From NCBI GenBank assembly GCA_947044405.1, contig CAMRHE010000506.1:1-64000 (forward strand): a stretch of 64,000 bases of DNA, read 5' to 3'. Below are positions 34,294 to 46,839 of this stretch, piece by piece. The notes beneath the pieces are model-generated. The model was not told the DNA's origin. It ran no database searches and was given only the letters and a program-made list of their open reading frames with translations. Every line of letters starts with the position of its first letter. Position 1 is the stretch's first letter. Position numbers and translations under genes: made by a program. Source of the DNA: Leptodactylus fallax (taxonomy: Eukaryota > Chordata > Amphibia > Anura > Leptodactylidae).

Positions 34294-35689
34294 CAACGTC
34301 AGTGGCCTCCAGCACATGAACAGTCAATGGAGGTGTCCTGGCCTTTCATTTGTTCGCTGTGTATGCATTGGATGCCACCGGAGCTGGCTTGTGATGACAT
34401 ATCCCCACCAAAGGGCCCTTAGTCACCCAGAAAGGGCCTAGCTAGTGCGACTATTTGGGGGAGCGACACCACCATCCTGTCTATTCAGGGGTGCTTTTCA
34501 TGTAGGGCATGCCCAAAGTTTCTTAGATGGTGTAGGGATGAGTTTAGAAACCTAATCCTCTGCACTTAAAGCAGTAGTGGTCTAGGAGGGGTAAAAGGTT
34601 CTGACAGGTTACCTGAGATGTTGACTTGGCCTATTCCAGGACTATGACCTTCTTTTTGTGAATGCATTCTTCAGGTGTCTTGGACATGTGAAATTCCTGC
34701 TCATCTATAGTTATGTATGGTAGTGGTTGAGTTATGAGCTGTTCTTTTTTTCTGCATGGTGTGAATTGGTTTCATTTAGATTTCCAACTTGCTTTACAAC
34801 TCTAGACATGTGAGCAGGTTCTGCAATTCTCTTGGTAGCCCCTTTCCATTTTATTCTTCATCCTGGTGTGATTTTAGAAGTTTTGCGTCTTCCGCTAAAG
34901 GCCCATTTATACAAGGCCATTATTGGCTGTACGATCTTACTGTCATTGCCCAGTGTAATGTGTCCGCCGCTCCAACAGCGAATGAGTGAATGCTTGTTTG
35001 TCTCCATCAAATCTTTCATGCGGATATAGAAATCCTGGTTTGTCGGCATCACGTCTCCTCATGTAAACAGGGGATGTTCTGCCAACAATAATATGAATCT
35101 TTGTGGATGAACGGTCGTACCATCTTTCTTCCAAACATACTGGGGATGACGGCTCTGTCAGTGGCAGCAAACTAGCGTATCGTATGGTCATGTTTATTTC
35201 CTGTGTGAATTGACCCCAGCTTTCCAACATAACATTAAAAAATGAAGATAAAGCAAAACTTATAAAAGCAATATATACGACGCACCATGCGAAAAACATA
35301 ATTGATTTTTTTATGGAGGTTTTCTTGGGTATGAGACTGTCTTAGCAATACGAGTAGATGAGACCTGTTTTCTTATGACTGCTGGCTGTACATCTCCTTT
35401 ATATACATTGCTTGGTGGTTTGGGTTTTTTTTTGTTTTGTTGTGATACTGCAGGTTAAATACTTGGTTTTTGCATTTTATGTATTTGTGACTATTTTTTG
35501 GTTCTGCTATCGTCACATGCTGTAAGTTCTCTCTTCTCTACAAATTAAGTGAAAAGGGAAATAAAAATGTCTCGCCGGAAACCAATTTTTCTCTTTGATT
35601 TTTTTTTTTTTTTTTTTTTTTATTGAGCTTTGTAACAGATGACAGAGCAATTTAAAATTTTACCTTCTCATCTTTTAGTTGAATCTGCA

Positions 35690-35808
35690 GTAAATGAGCA
35701 AATTTTATTTAGCTTAATTATATAGCGCCATCATATTCTGCAGTGCTTTACAGATAGTCACTCACTTTCCCATAAGGGCCAAACTATATCCCCACTATGT
35801 CTTTGGGG
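35690..35808 (+). repeat. Start of interspersed repeat (TATAGCGCCATCATATTCTG type)
   Basis: ATTATATAGCGCCATCATATTC, then CAGTGCTTTACAGATAG and TATGTCTTTGGGGTGG, is the start of a common frog repeat. It normally continues into a GTGGGAGGAAACC-type block and a TACAAACTCC-type block. A diverged copy, with that later block (ACATACAAACTCCATGCAGA), is at 39512-39670. Here it runs into the G block instead. Confidence 0.5.
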
Positions 35809-36002
35809 TGGGGGGGGGGGCCGGGGGGGGGGGGGGGGGCCCCCCGCGCCGGGGGGGGGAAAAAAACCCCCCCCGGGGGGGGGGGGGGGGGGGGGGGGGG
35901 CCGGGCGCCCGCGGCGCGGGGGCGGCCCCCCCCCCCCCCCACAATCTTCAAGCGGGGGGGGGGGGGGGGGTTGGGGGGGGGGGGGGGGGGGGGGGGCCGG
36001 CG

Positions 36003-36063
<61 letters not shown>

Positions 36064-36081
36064 CCCCGGGGGGGGGGGGCG

Positions 36082-36164
<83 letters not shown>

Positions 36165-36175
36165 CGGGGGGGGGG

Positions 36176-36211
<36 letters not shown>

Positions 36212-36232
36212 AAAAAAAGGGGGGGGGGGGGC

Positions 36233-36265
<33 letters not shown>

Positions 36266-36292
36266 CGGCGGGGGGGGGGGGGGGGGGGGGGG

Positions 36293-36348
<56 letters not shown>

Positions 36349-36358
36349 CGATTATATG
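35809..36358. other. ~550-bp almost pure G block, probable sequencing or assembly artefact
   Basis: Nearly all G, with scattered C and A runs and one normal-looking island (ACAATCTTCAAGC at 35941-35953). No other part of the window has this composition. It yields artificial poly-Gly and poly-Pro frames. It begins inside a recognisable repeat and ends just before a Tc1-like element. The underlying genomic sequence is probably different. Confidence 0.75.
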
Positions 36359-36365
36359 GGGGGTA

Positions 36366-37932
36366 CAGTCATGGCCAAAAGTTTTGAGAATGATACAAAT
36401 ATTAATTTTTACAAAGTCTACTGCTTCAGTTTTTCTAATGGCAATTTGCATATACTCCAGAATGTTATAAAGAGTGATCAGCTTAACAGCAATTACTTGC
36501 AAAGTCAATATTTGCCTAGAAAATGAACTTTATCCCCCAAAACACATTTCAACATCATTGCAGCCCTGCCTTAAAAGGACCACCTAACATCGTTTCAGTG
36601 ATTGCTCCATTAACACAGGTGTGGGTGTTGATGAGGACAGGGCTGGAGATCAATCTGTCATGATTAAGTAAGAATGACACCACTGGACACTTTAAAAGGA
36701 GGCTGGTGCTTGCCATCATTGTTTCTCTTCTGTTAACCATGGTTATCTCTAAAGAAACACGTGCAGTCATCATTGCACTGCACAAAAATGGCCTAACTGG
36801 GAAGAGTATTGCAGCTAGAAAGATTACACCTCAGTCAACAATCTATCGCATCATCAAGAACTTCAAGGAGAGAGGTTCCATTGGTGCCAAAAAGGCTCCA
36901 GGGCACCCAAGAAAGACCAGCAAGCGGCAGGACTGTCTCTTAAAAGTGTTTCAGCTGCGGGATCGGGCTACCAGCAGTGCAGAGCTTGCTGAGGAATGGC
37001 AGAAGGCAGGTGTGAGTGCATCTGCACACACTGTGAGGTGGAGACTCTTGGAGCAAGGCCTGGTCTCAAGGAGGGCAGCAAAGAAGCCACTTCTCTCCAG
37101 AAAAAACATCAGGGACAGACTGATATTCTGCAAAAGGTACAGGGAGTGGACTGCTGAGGACTGGGGTAAAGTCATTTTCTCTGATGAATCCCCTTTTCGA
37201 TTGTTTGGAACATCTGGAAAACAGCTTATTTGGAGAAGAAGAGGTGAGCGCTACCACCAGTCTTGTCTCATGCCAACTGTAAAGCATCCTGAAACCATTC
37301 ATGTGTGGGGTTGCTTCTCAGCCAAGGGAATCGGCTCTCTCACAGTCTTGCCTAAAAACACAGCCATGAATAAAGAATGGTACCAGAATGTCCTCCAAGA
37401 GCAACTTCTCCCAACCGTCCAAGAGCAGTTTGGCGCTCAACAATGCCTTTTCCAGCATGATGGAGCACCTTGCCATAAAGCAAAGGTGATAACTAAATGG
37501 CTCAGGGAACAAAACATAGAGATTTTGGGTCCATGGCCTGGAAACTCCCCAGATCTTAATCCCATTGAGAACTTGTGGTCAATCATCAAGAGACGGGTGG
37601 ACAAACAAAAACCAACAAATTCAGACAAAATGAAAGCATTGATTCTGCAAGAATGGACTGCTATCAGTCAGGATTTGGTCCAGAAGTTGATTGAGAGCAT
37701 GCCAGGGAGAATTGCAGAGGTCCTGAAGAAGAAGGGTCAACACTGCAAATATTGACTTGCTGCATTAACTCATTCTAACTGTCAATATAAGCTTCTGTTA
37801 CTCATAATATGAATGCAATTCTATTTCTGTATGTGATAAAAACATCTGACAAACACACATAAAAACCAGAGGGCAGCAGATCATGTGAAAATAGAATATT
37901 TGTGTCATTCTCAAAACTTTTGGCCATGACTG
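36366..37932 (+). mobile_element. Complete Tc1-like transposon (DD35E type)
   Basis: 38-bp terminal inverted repeats, beginning CAGTCATGGCCAAAAG, lie at 36366-36403 and 37895-37932 and differ at one position. The element is flanked by TA on both sides (36364-36365 and 37933-37934), the Tc1/mariner target duplication. It contains one uninterrupted transposase gene. The length (1567 bp) and structure are those of an intact autonomous element, suggesting recent insertion. Confidence 0.95.
36739..37755 (+). CDS. Tc1-like transposase, intact, DD35E
   Basis: Cut-and-paste transposase of 338 codons that binds the inverted repeats and moves the element. I chose the ATG at 36739 (ACCATGG context); the upstream extension of the frame has only a GTG. 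The N-terminal part holds two helix-turn-helix regions (to about residue 110) separated by a GHPRKT-type AT-hook-like linker (about 55-60). The DDE catalytic residues are present: D149 in FSDES, D241 in QHDGAPCHK and E277 in NPIENLW. Between the second Asp and the Glu there are 35 residues, one more than in Sleeping Beauty-type DD34E enzymes. There is no stop or frameshift, and the length is normal for the family (about 340). It lies in PACS2 intron 1, same strand. Confidence 0.95.
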   Translation: MVISKETRAVIIALHKNGLTGKSIAARKITPQSTIYRIIKNFKERGSIGAKKAPGHPRKTSKRQDCLLKVFQLRDRATSSAELAEEWQKAGVSASAHTVRWRLLEQGLVSRRAAKKPLLSRKNIRDRLIFCKRYREWTAEDWGKVIFSDESPFRLFGTSGKQLIWRRRGERYHQSCLMPTVKHPETIHVWGCFSAKGIGSLTVLPKNTAMNKEWYQNVLQEQLLPTVQEQFGAQQCLFQHDGAPCHKAKVITKWLREQNIEILGPWPGNSPDLNPIENLWSIIKRRVDKQKPTNSDKMKALILQEWTAISQDLVQKLIESMPGRIAEVLKKKGQHCKY

Positions 37933-38387
37933 TAGGTTCATAGACAAACTTTTATGTTTTTATTCACCATGTTAAGTGTTCTCTAACAAATCATCAGCTA
38001 TATTAGGTCTTTCTTTTTTTAGTGTCCTGTTGACTAATTTTTCCAGGTACAACATGTCTAAATGGTTTTTCCTGAGAACTTTGACCGATCACGCACTGTT
38101 GCTCAGCCACTTGTAAAGTAAGCTGCATTTTGTATACTAAGAAGGTCAGACAAGCTGAAACCTCTAGTGAATATATGAGTGGTCAGTTTGCGTTAGATGA
38201 CATTGAGGAAGCACATGGTGTAAAGTGGGCCATACACATTAGATGAATGTTGTCCAAACCAGCCAACCATCTAATGCTCATGTCCATGTCCCAACACTCT
38301 ACCAATAGTAAAAGTCAAGGGAAAGAAGGGTCGGGCATGTTGGATTTCAAAATCGGAGGCATCAGGCAATGGATTACACCTCTTCTT

Positions 38388-38414
<27 letters not shown>

Positions 38415-38420
<6 letters not shown>

Positions 38421-38757
38421 GGGTGTTCTAGGCTATATAATTGATGTCACATCCTTAGAATAGGTCATGAATTAAAGCTTTGCAGTGATCCAACACCCGG
38501 ACTTCTGTCCGGTCAGCTGTTTGAATGGGCTGCAGACTCTTCAGCACTTGGCAAGCATAGCTCCATGCATTTTGTGCACGGACTGTACCTGGTATCGCAG
38601 CTCAGCCCATTATGTGACGGTTTCTGATGAACGTGATGTCACATAGCCTGCTGATGCAGGGATCCTGGATGTCAGACCCCAGTGGATCTTCAATTCATGA
38701 CCTATCCTAAGGATAGGGCATCAATTAAAAAGTCATGGAAAACAGGGCTGGATGATT
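38415..38757. repeat. AGGGGTTGTCC-family MITE
   Basis: TTAAAGGGGTGTTCTAGG at the left. TCCTTAGAATAGGTCATGAA pairs with TTCATGACCTATCCTAAGGA near the right, with a palindromic middle. The right TTAA is lost. Confidence 0.65.
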
Positions 38758-39699
38758 GACCTCAATAATAATTACGTGATTAATCGGGCATTTTACCTCA
38801 ATTACGATTAATGATGCTTATTTTGATCATGCCCCTTATACAGTGTTAAGCGAATCTTATGGGGATTGCATGGCGGTTTCGTTTGGATGCAACACGTCTG
38901 AATCAAAACTACTATTATAACTGGGGTCTCTCCCCTGCTGTCCCCATCAGAGGTCGCTGAGGCCTGTAATTGGGCCTCAGCGTCTCGTGGCATTGTGAAG
39001 CATAGATGCAAGCGTTGTAACACCACGTGGCCGACATGACCCAATCACAGGTCTCAGCAGTCCCTGACTATAGGCAGGAAGCACTGAAGACAGCAGGGAG
39101 TCATGTCAGAGTCCAGGAGAGGTGAGTAAGACTGATCACCTTCTCCGGGGCCTCCGCTTATTATACTGAGGTCTGAAGAGCCAAGTGTGCATGTGAGCGA
39201 CGGGAGGAATAGCTGTTGGCCAAACAGGCTTTTTTTAATGTTCTAAGTTTTATATGAGGAAGAAAGAGGTAAAAAGAAGAGTTTGGTGATTATTCTTTTA
39301 AAAAGAGTAAATTCTGCCATATTTAATCTGTGATGTCTGAAAAAATAGAGCATGTTCCATGTTTTTTCCCAGTTTGGGCTAATGGGTCTGTTTTCATGGA
39401 CCCCATTCACCCATTTTGTTAAATTGCTCCACGACAGTAACAGATCCTGCATGGATCCATTAAACATGTCTTGGCTGGGACATGTGATTAGAGCGTTAAA
39501 ATTATTAATTTATTTATAGTGCTATACGTGGATTGTCTACATCGGGGCTATGCCCACATCTAAATACCAAGCTAACCTATTAGTATATTTTTGGTGTGGA
39601 TCCCATGGAAACACTAGAACATACAAACTCCATGCAGATGTTGTCCTTGGTTCCTTATGCAGGCGACCAGACTGTTTATGACTCCTTAAGTCAAAAAAT

Positions 39700-39905
39700 G
39701 TGCAAATAAGACCTAATAAGTGGAAAAGAGGTACTTGGTACTTGCGCCACATTTTGGAAAGTTAGCCTCCTATAGATTAATGCATGGTTGGTGGCGCTAC
39801 GAGCACGTTCCTCTTTTCCACTACTCAAGTCTTATTTCTATATTCCCTACCCAGAATTCTTAGCAGGACATGCATGGTTTAATAAGTCCCTGTACCGTCT
39901 CTCCC
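39700..39905. repeat. Dispersed repeat, GCGCCACxTTTTGGAAxG family
   Basis: Contains CTTGCGCCACATTTTGGAAA and CAGGACATGCATGGTTTAATA, shared with 7700-8165 and 49195-49405. Confidence 0.55.
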
Positions 39906-40518
39906 TAAGGAGACACCCTAACCCTTCTGACCTACGACTCCCTAATATTCTATAGCACCATAGATGTACAGGCTGTGTGCCTGAGAGCGAACACAAATAC
40001 CCCATCACTTCCATTCTGACTCTGGGTTCATTCAGATCTTGGCGTGTGTGCCCAGGCTGAGATTCCAGCATTAGAGGTTACAACATTCCGGATTCATGTG
40101 GGTTATTTGTGGTAAGCACAGATAGGTGGGATGACCAACAAAGTAGCTGTTGATCTCTTAGTGCTACTGAATGTTGTCACTGTCATGTATAGTGGAGAGG
40201 AATGTGTGACAGCTGCCATGACACACCACTGCACACTGCTGCATCCTTCCACATCGCCCTTATAGGGTGGAAACAATCGCCGCTCTTAGGCAATTATATT
40301 GAAGAAGGTGCCCCGATAAACACAAAATGCTGCTATTCTGTAGTATTCTGTAGACAATTGACGTTATAGGATATAGGAACAGTTCCTTAGAGGATTTTGC
40401 TGCCAATCCTCTGTAATTCCACATGTATTACTTGTATTTGCTGTGGTTTTCACCTTACTACAATGATAGGGGTGAAATCTGAAGTACAAATCCACAGAGA
40501 GAATTGTTTTCTGCAGAT

Positions 40519-40952
40519 TTAAAGGGGTTGTCCAGCCTGAAATCTGATGACATGACTGATTCACAGGTAAGATCAATCAATATGTGAATCTGTGGGGGTC
40601 TGACACCCGGACCCCACACAGATCTGCTGTTACGGCAGCATTTGTGCACTGGAAGCTAAAGCAGTGGATGGGGAGGTGTGCAGGCTTCTCCTATTCAAGT
40701 AATGGGAGTGGTGCTGCAATTCCCTGGATCAGTGGACAAGGCTGCTGTGCCGCTCCTATTACTGGAATACGAGAGCCTGCACACCTCCCCGTCCACTGCT
40801 GTGACTTCCGACACCCAGATGATGCTAGAACAGCTGATCTATACAAGGTCTGGGTGCCAGACCCCCACACATCACATACATACTGAAGATTTTTTTTCCT
40901 GTGGATAGTTCATCCGTATAAAAATCAATTTGGGGCCGGACAACCCCTTTAA
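40519..40952. mobile_element. TTAA-flanked MITE, complete, long palindrome
   Basis: Starts TTAAAGGGGTTGTCCAGCC and ends GGCCGGACAACCCCTTTAA. The interior continues to pair (GGGGAGGTGTGCAGGCT with AGCCTGCACACCTCCCC), so most of the 434 bp can fold back. This is the cleanest copy of the family and defines its ends. Confidence 0.85.
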
Positions 40953-41024
40953 CACCCTCACCGCTTGTCAGTTTCTGCAGCACGTGGATGAGATTTGTTG
41001 AAACTTCATCCTCTTTGCCGCTAC

Positions 41025-41275
41025 TGTAAGGGTGTATTCACACAGCAGAATAGTTTCTACCACAGATATACAGTGACTTTGCAGCTTGTTCTGCCGTGGA
41101 GCCGCAGGAGGATTCACTCCATTGTCAGTCATGTCAGAAATCCATATGAAAGTTTTCCATGTGATGGAGCTTGCAGAAACCTCATTCACACACATAAGAT
41201 GGTAATGGCATGCTGATAAAGGTGCAGAATACGTATTGAAATCAGTGTGAAATTTCCTCATGTGAACTTATCCCA
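41025..41275. repeat. Foldback repeat, diverged
   Basis: GGGTGTATTCACACAGCAGA at the left and ATTTCCTCATGTGAACTTATCC at the right are inverted relatives. The middle contains ATCCATATGAAAG. Non-coding. Confidence 0.4.
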
Positions 41276-41892
41276 AATGGTGTGTCTCCTTCCAGAACAC
41301 ACATCTTCCTTACTATCCATATCCTGTCCTGGGATTCTCGTGCTTCACATGTGCTGCAAATTTTGACCCTCCAGACAAAAAAATCTGCAGTGTATCTGCT
41401 TTGTGTGAACATACCCCTATGGTAACCGAAGCGGTGTCTTTTTACAAATTATACCCATTTGTATAGAATTCATTGTTAAGTATTCTGTACGTTTTCTCCC
41501 CAGTCTTTGGTCTGCCAGGAACAGATGGCTTGCGTTTAAAATATGAAGGAAAATGTGCTTTCTTAGCTCAAAATGTTATTTTACCAGCTGCTATTTTGTG
41601 GCTTATGAAAACAGCACAACATCCGAGTGATGCAGCTGACACAATGTCAGGAGGACACATCATCCCTTTTCCTCCTTGTCTTTTGTTTCCCGAGAAAGTG
41701 CGATTGTGTTTTTAGGACCTGCATATGGCGGCTTGTTATTGGCTTCAGAAAGTGATAAAGGCGAGCCTTGTTATATTGTGTGACTTCAGAATAAGCCTAT
41801 TGTTTTAGGACTTTTTCTCCTTTCTTTTCCCCCAGCAGCTATTCCTGTTGATAACTTTAACCGCTTGCTTAGCGACATCGCTTTCTGAGTAT

Positions 41893-42575
41893 TTAAAGGG
41901 TAACTAAATGTTTCTAATAACTTAGATTTTCTGGCAGCATTTATGACATTAATAAGTATTATAATACTCTCTCAACAGATTTGTGACTCCTTTCGGTGAA
42001 ATCCACTTTCTGTCCCTTATTTTATTCTTTCCTGGTTGCTCTATTGCCAGCTGAAACTTGTACACTGCTTATCATTAGTAGTACAGGTCACTAAGAGAAG
42101 CTCAGGTTGGGGAAGAAGTCACTTCAAACAACTATGTCTATAACCTAGAACAGTTGATCTGGTGTCATATGAAAGATGGGAGCAGCTGCATGTAAGCATA
42201 CCAATCCCATCTGTGTTCTCAACTGGTGATATATGGAATTATGATCTTGAGGGTGTTTGAAAGCTAGGAATCTCATATGACACCAGAACCTCTCTGTTCT
42301 AGGTGCTAAAATGCCTTAGATATCTGGTTGAAGTGATCCGGCCAGCCTCAGCTTCTCTGCATAGTACTATAGCATACCTACCCATTCACTAGTGAGAAGC
42401 AGTGTACAGATTTCAGCTGGCAATAGATAAAATGGAAAGAAACAACAAGGAACAGAAAGTGGATTACAGCGCAGGATCTCACAGAAATAGCCAAAATACA
42501 ATAGTAAAGTACAATAGAAAGTTCATGAATGTCACACATGCTGCCAGAATAACACAAGTTGTCCAAAAGCTTTAA
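41893..42575. mobile_element. 683-bp TTAA-flanked palindromic element
   Basis: TTAA at both ends. Inverted arms extend over most of its length: TTCTGGCAGCAT with ATGCTGCCAGAA, ATCCACTTTCTG with CAGAAAGTGGAT, and TATTGCCAGCTGAAA with TTTCAGCTGGCAATA. Further in, GGTGTCATATGA pairs with TCATATGACACC around a centre near 42234. No transposase is present. Confidence 0.8.
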
Positions 42576-44609
42576 CCATCTCTCTCGGTTTTTCTTCTTT
42601 GTCTCTGCCAATGATTATCATACATAACTGAGAAATATTCTTAGTTTTACAGTTTGTTTGTTTGTGTTTTTTTTTTTTTTTTTTTTAACTCATCGTTATT
42701 TAGTGAGTTTTTGCTGCATTTTTCTCAGCATTTTTTCGGCCCCTATTAAATATATAAGGAAAATGCTCAGGATTCCACAGGTAAATTTAACATTATAAAT
42801 TTTTCAAAAATGCACTGTTTAAAAAAAAAATAAAATAAATAATAATAATAATAAAATGCTGTGTTTCTTCCCTGAAATGTATGGATATGATTAATGAAAT
42901 AACACTCACTTTGCTAGTACTGTAAAATAACATTTTTCTTCCACAGCAGCCAAGAACGCAGCCTTTCCGCAACGCAGGGCCTTAGCCCTCATTAGTAATT
43001 TGCTGTGGTCTAAGTAGAAACGTTTGGGCCATCAGTATCCGATCACAGAAGGCTTGACATGACTCATATGAGAACAGAACATTCCCCAAACTACATATAA
43101 AACGTGCAAGAGCCGATCGCAAGTGCGAAAGCGTGAAATAATGTATCCCTACTACATAAGGGGAATTCTAGCTTTAGTTTAGCAGGAATTGGGCACAGTA
43201 TTTGGTTATAATACATGGTCATGCTATGTCCTGTAAAATGAGGAGAAGAAAGTGAGAAGGATCAGGCTGTTTGATTTCAACATGCCTGACCATTTTGTTT
43301 TCGAGGAAGATAGGCCACTGGCGAAGGTGTCATTTCCGTGCAAAATACATGCACACTCAGCCTGGCCAAGTGTGCAAGTGTTTAGGGGATCAAGAGGGAT
43401 AACTGTATTAGCTGGAAACTAAGGCTAAGGACATACGTTGTTTTTGTCAGCAGGACACGGGTGTCAAAAATGAGGCATTTCACAGTCCCAGAAAAGTGAA
43501 TTTTTGTAATCTCATCCACACATTGCAGTGACAATGCTGAGGTTTTTTCCCTTTATACTTTTATATTTGGTAATGAAAAAATTCAGCAAAAACGCAACAC
43601 AAAATGGCAAAATGCAATGAAAAGTACAAGGTGCGTTTTTTTTGTTTTGTTTTTTTGTATTGCATTTTTTTCCTCAGTGGTTTTCCATTGCGCCTACATT
43701 ATGAAATACTTTGTATGTTGCTTTAGGCTTATAATATAGCCTGTATTCTATATGGTCATTTATTAACCATCTGTTGTCCACTAGTGTTGCCAGTAGTTAG
43801 TATGTAGATGCTACTGCTGTATAATGTGTTCAGTACTGTAGGTATGGATATTCTCGCCTATAGGGGGGTCACTATTGATCTTAGCATTTCTGGCAGAGAA
43901 GTCATTCTGTGGGCTTGAGGAGCAACAATCAAACCCCCCGAGACAGAAATCCTTCCCGAGGAGTTGTCACATTACTTGTCACTTCTCCTGACAGCTCATA
44001 TAAAATGTATTACTCAGCAGGCGGGGGCAAAGCACAGGAGGAAGCACAACGTAGGGTTAAAGGGAAGCTGCAGTTCGAAGACATTTAAAGGGTTTTTCCA
44101 GTCTTATGTAAACCCAGCCTGGAGGCTCATTACTTCATGAGAAGTTTGGGAACTTTTCCTACACTCTTATTTTATTAATAAATCTCTACGGTGCTTTTTT
44201 CATATTGTGAATTTACCCTTTGCAGTTTTTATATTTCAGGGGTTCCTGTTCACGTCTGCTTTGGAGTTTCCATCGCATGACCAGAAAAACGGAAAAATGG
44301 TCCGTCTAATGACTGACAGCAACTGATCCTGACTATAACTGGGCCCATCTGGCGTCTTTTAAATATTTTTTTTTTTTTTTTACTGTCTGATTAATTAGTC
44401 AGAGGCGTAAATGAAAGCTTCTGGACCCTAATACAAAATATCCAACGGGACCCCCCACTTACCACGTAATATTACTGGTATCTTTTTATGTTGTAGAAAG
44501 GGCTTTGGGTGCCATGAGGCTCCAGGGCCCAGTAGGGATTGCTACCTCTGTACCCCCTATAGCGACCCCTTTGAAGTAAGGTTTGTAGGACTTTTTGTCT
44601 GGGATTTCT

Positions 44610-44900
44610 GTCGGACAGTGCTCGAAACGGAGACTCTGACGTAGATGTGAACGTAGCACTAGCGTTTGAATCTCCATACGAGAACCCGTCCCAGATTCCA
44701 CTTAAAATCTACAGAGAGAAAAGACACTTTTCTCCGCTGGTTTCAGTATAAAATCATCAGAAACCCAGCAGACCCCATTATAGCCTATGGAGTCCACGGG
44801 TTTCCGCGTGTAACCACTTTTTAAGTGGAGAGGGGTTCAGTATTTTGGGTCCTCATGCATACCCGAAAGACCGAAACCTGAATGCTAGTCTGCACCTAGC
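44610..44900. repeat. Foldback repeat, family F1, diverged
   Basis: GACGTAGATGTGAACGTAGC and GCTAGTCTGCACCTAGCG with internal CAGACCCCATTATAGC and TATGGAGTCCACGGG. Related to 47845-48215. Confidence 0.5.
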
Positions 44901-46839
44901 GTTACTTGCATGTTCCAAAGGAATCCTTTACTGCCACTGCTTTTCCTCCAGTCCTCCCACTATCTGTTTACTTGCATATGACACATATCCGTTGCAGCAG
45001 TCTCGTGTCTTATTACTGGCATTGTGGCGATGTATGGAGGGAGCCATTATTGTGCCAGTGATATGGCAACTGATCTGTGCAAGCAAACTGATGCAGGGAA
45101 GACTGGAGGAAAGGCAGCAATAGGTCTGGGTTCCTGTGGGACAGTTAAGTAATTTTTATTGTTATTTTAGGCCATGTGCATTTTATGTTTCCCAGATCAG
45201 TGGGGTGCCGCACCCCTAAACCCCCTGATTGTATTATTTCCTTGCTTTCAGTAAAGGAAAGCATTCTTGTTTCATTCAGAGGTATAAAATCCATTCTGGA
45301 CAAGGGCCTGATCGCGGATGATCCAAATACTGGGTGGCTCGGCGGTCACAAGGTGGGGTTACTGGGTCGCTCTGGAGTGGACGTGTGTGTAAGGATATGT
45401 AGGTACGTGTGTGTGTGTGCCTGTGTGTGATATGTGTTATATATATATATATATACGATATTGCAGTTGCATGACCACCCCTCCATTGTCTTTAATGGGA
45501 TTGATGGCTTGCTGTTCTCGACCATCCTATGTATCCGCATGGTAGATTTATAGGTTGGACTTGATGGACTTGTCTACATCCAGCCTTAGAAACTGTTACC
45601 GAAGCGCTGGTTGCACATACAGAGTATAGCTCCATTCACACAGGGGACCCCTGTTTGTGTGATCCCTGTGGGTTGCTTCTGGTGGAGAATGGTTTATGAA
45701 GAAATGCGCTGACAACATCTTCTGAAACAATGTTCTGGTGACTCAAAGGCGGGTTTATTTGGTCGGAATGCAAGTCATCATGTTTGGCACAAAGCAAGCA
45801 TTGAGCGACCTAAAGAGCCTCGTACCCACTGCTCACCATAGTGCTAGAATCATCACTGTGTAGAGTAGTAAAGTCAAAGCTGGAGTCAATGTCACATCAC
45901 ACAGGGGTGTTGTTTCCAAAAATAGGAGTCATTTCCCCCATTTGTCGTGGCTGTAAATGATTTTCTGCTTACAAATCCAAAGTAGAGCAACAGCATATCC
46001 ATTCTATGAAGACACAAATGTTTTATGTGCACACCATAATGGAAAATCTATGGTGTATGTGCCTTGAAATCTGCTGCAGCAGGTAATACACTGTACATGG
46101 TACCCATACATCCTTGCAGTTTTAAGCAGTTGCACAAAGTCATGCAGCTGCAGAAGTGGGGAGACTGCTGTTACTACAGCCGGAGCTCCCATAGAGAAGG
46201 CAGGGATGGTAATAAACCAATCAATGAGCACTGTATACACCGCTATGGGAGCTGCCATGGTGCAGCTCCCCTCTGATCTGGCAATCATGTGATCCGCAGG
46301 GATCAGAGGCTGTTAGAGCTGCTGGGTCCTAGAGGACTCAGATCAGATCAGCAGTCATGGGCAGGGGGCTGTATTCCTCCTGTAACTGGGGCTAAGGTAT
46401 CAGCCCCTCCACCAAAAAAAAAAAATAGTGTTCAGATGCCCCCAAAGGTCTATTATGAGGACACAATGTAAAAAAATAATAATAAATAAATAGAAAATAA
46501 AAAAATAAAAATGAAAGTCAAATAAATAAATATGCCAATGCCACGCCCATATCACAGGTTCTAGCTCCACCCCCGATGACACAATACATAATAAAAATTA
46601 TCGTAACGGAAAAACTAGTTTAAAATGTTTTTGTTTTTTGTTTTTTTTTTGGTTAGTACAAATTTGTGCTATGAAAAAAAAAAAGTGAAATGTGAAAAAC
46701 AGACACGTTTTCCCTCCTCTTTTATTTATATTTTCCCAGATATAAGAAAAAAATAAAATAAAAAAACATGCAAAAATAAATATAACATAAAAATAAAGCC
46801 CTATGTGTCACCAAAAAAAAAGATGTTAAAATTAGTTGA

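Noticed and set aside
35797..36508. Long poly-Gly and poly-Pro open frames
   Set aside because: They are direct translations of the G block, which is probably an artefact, and have no domain content.
41473..41715. 80-codon open frame near a TTTTCTCCCCAG acceptor-like site
   Set aside because: No recognisable protein and a low-complexity surrounding. It could not be separated from chance.
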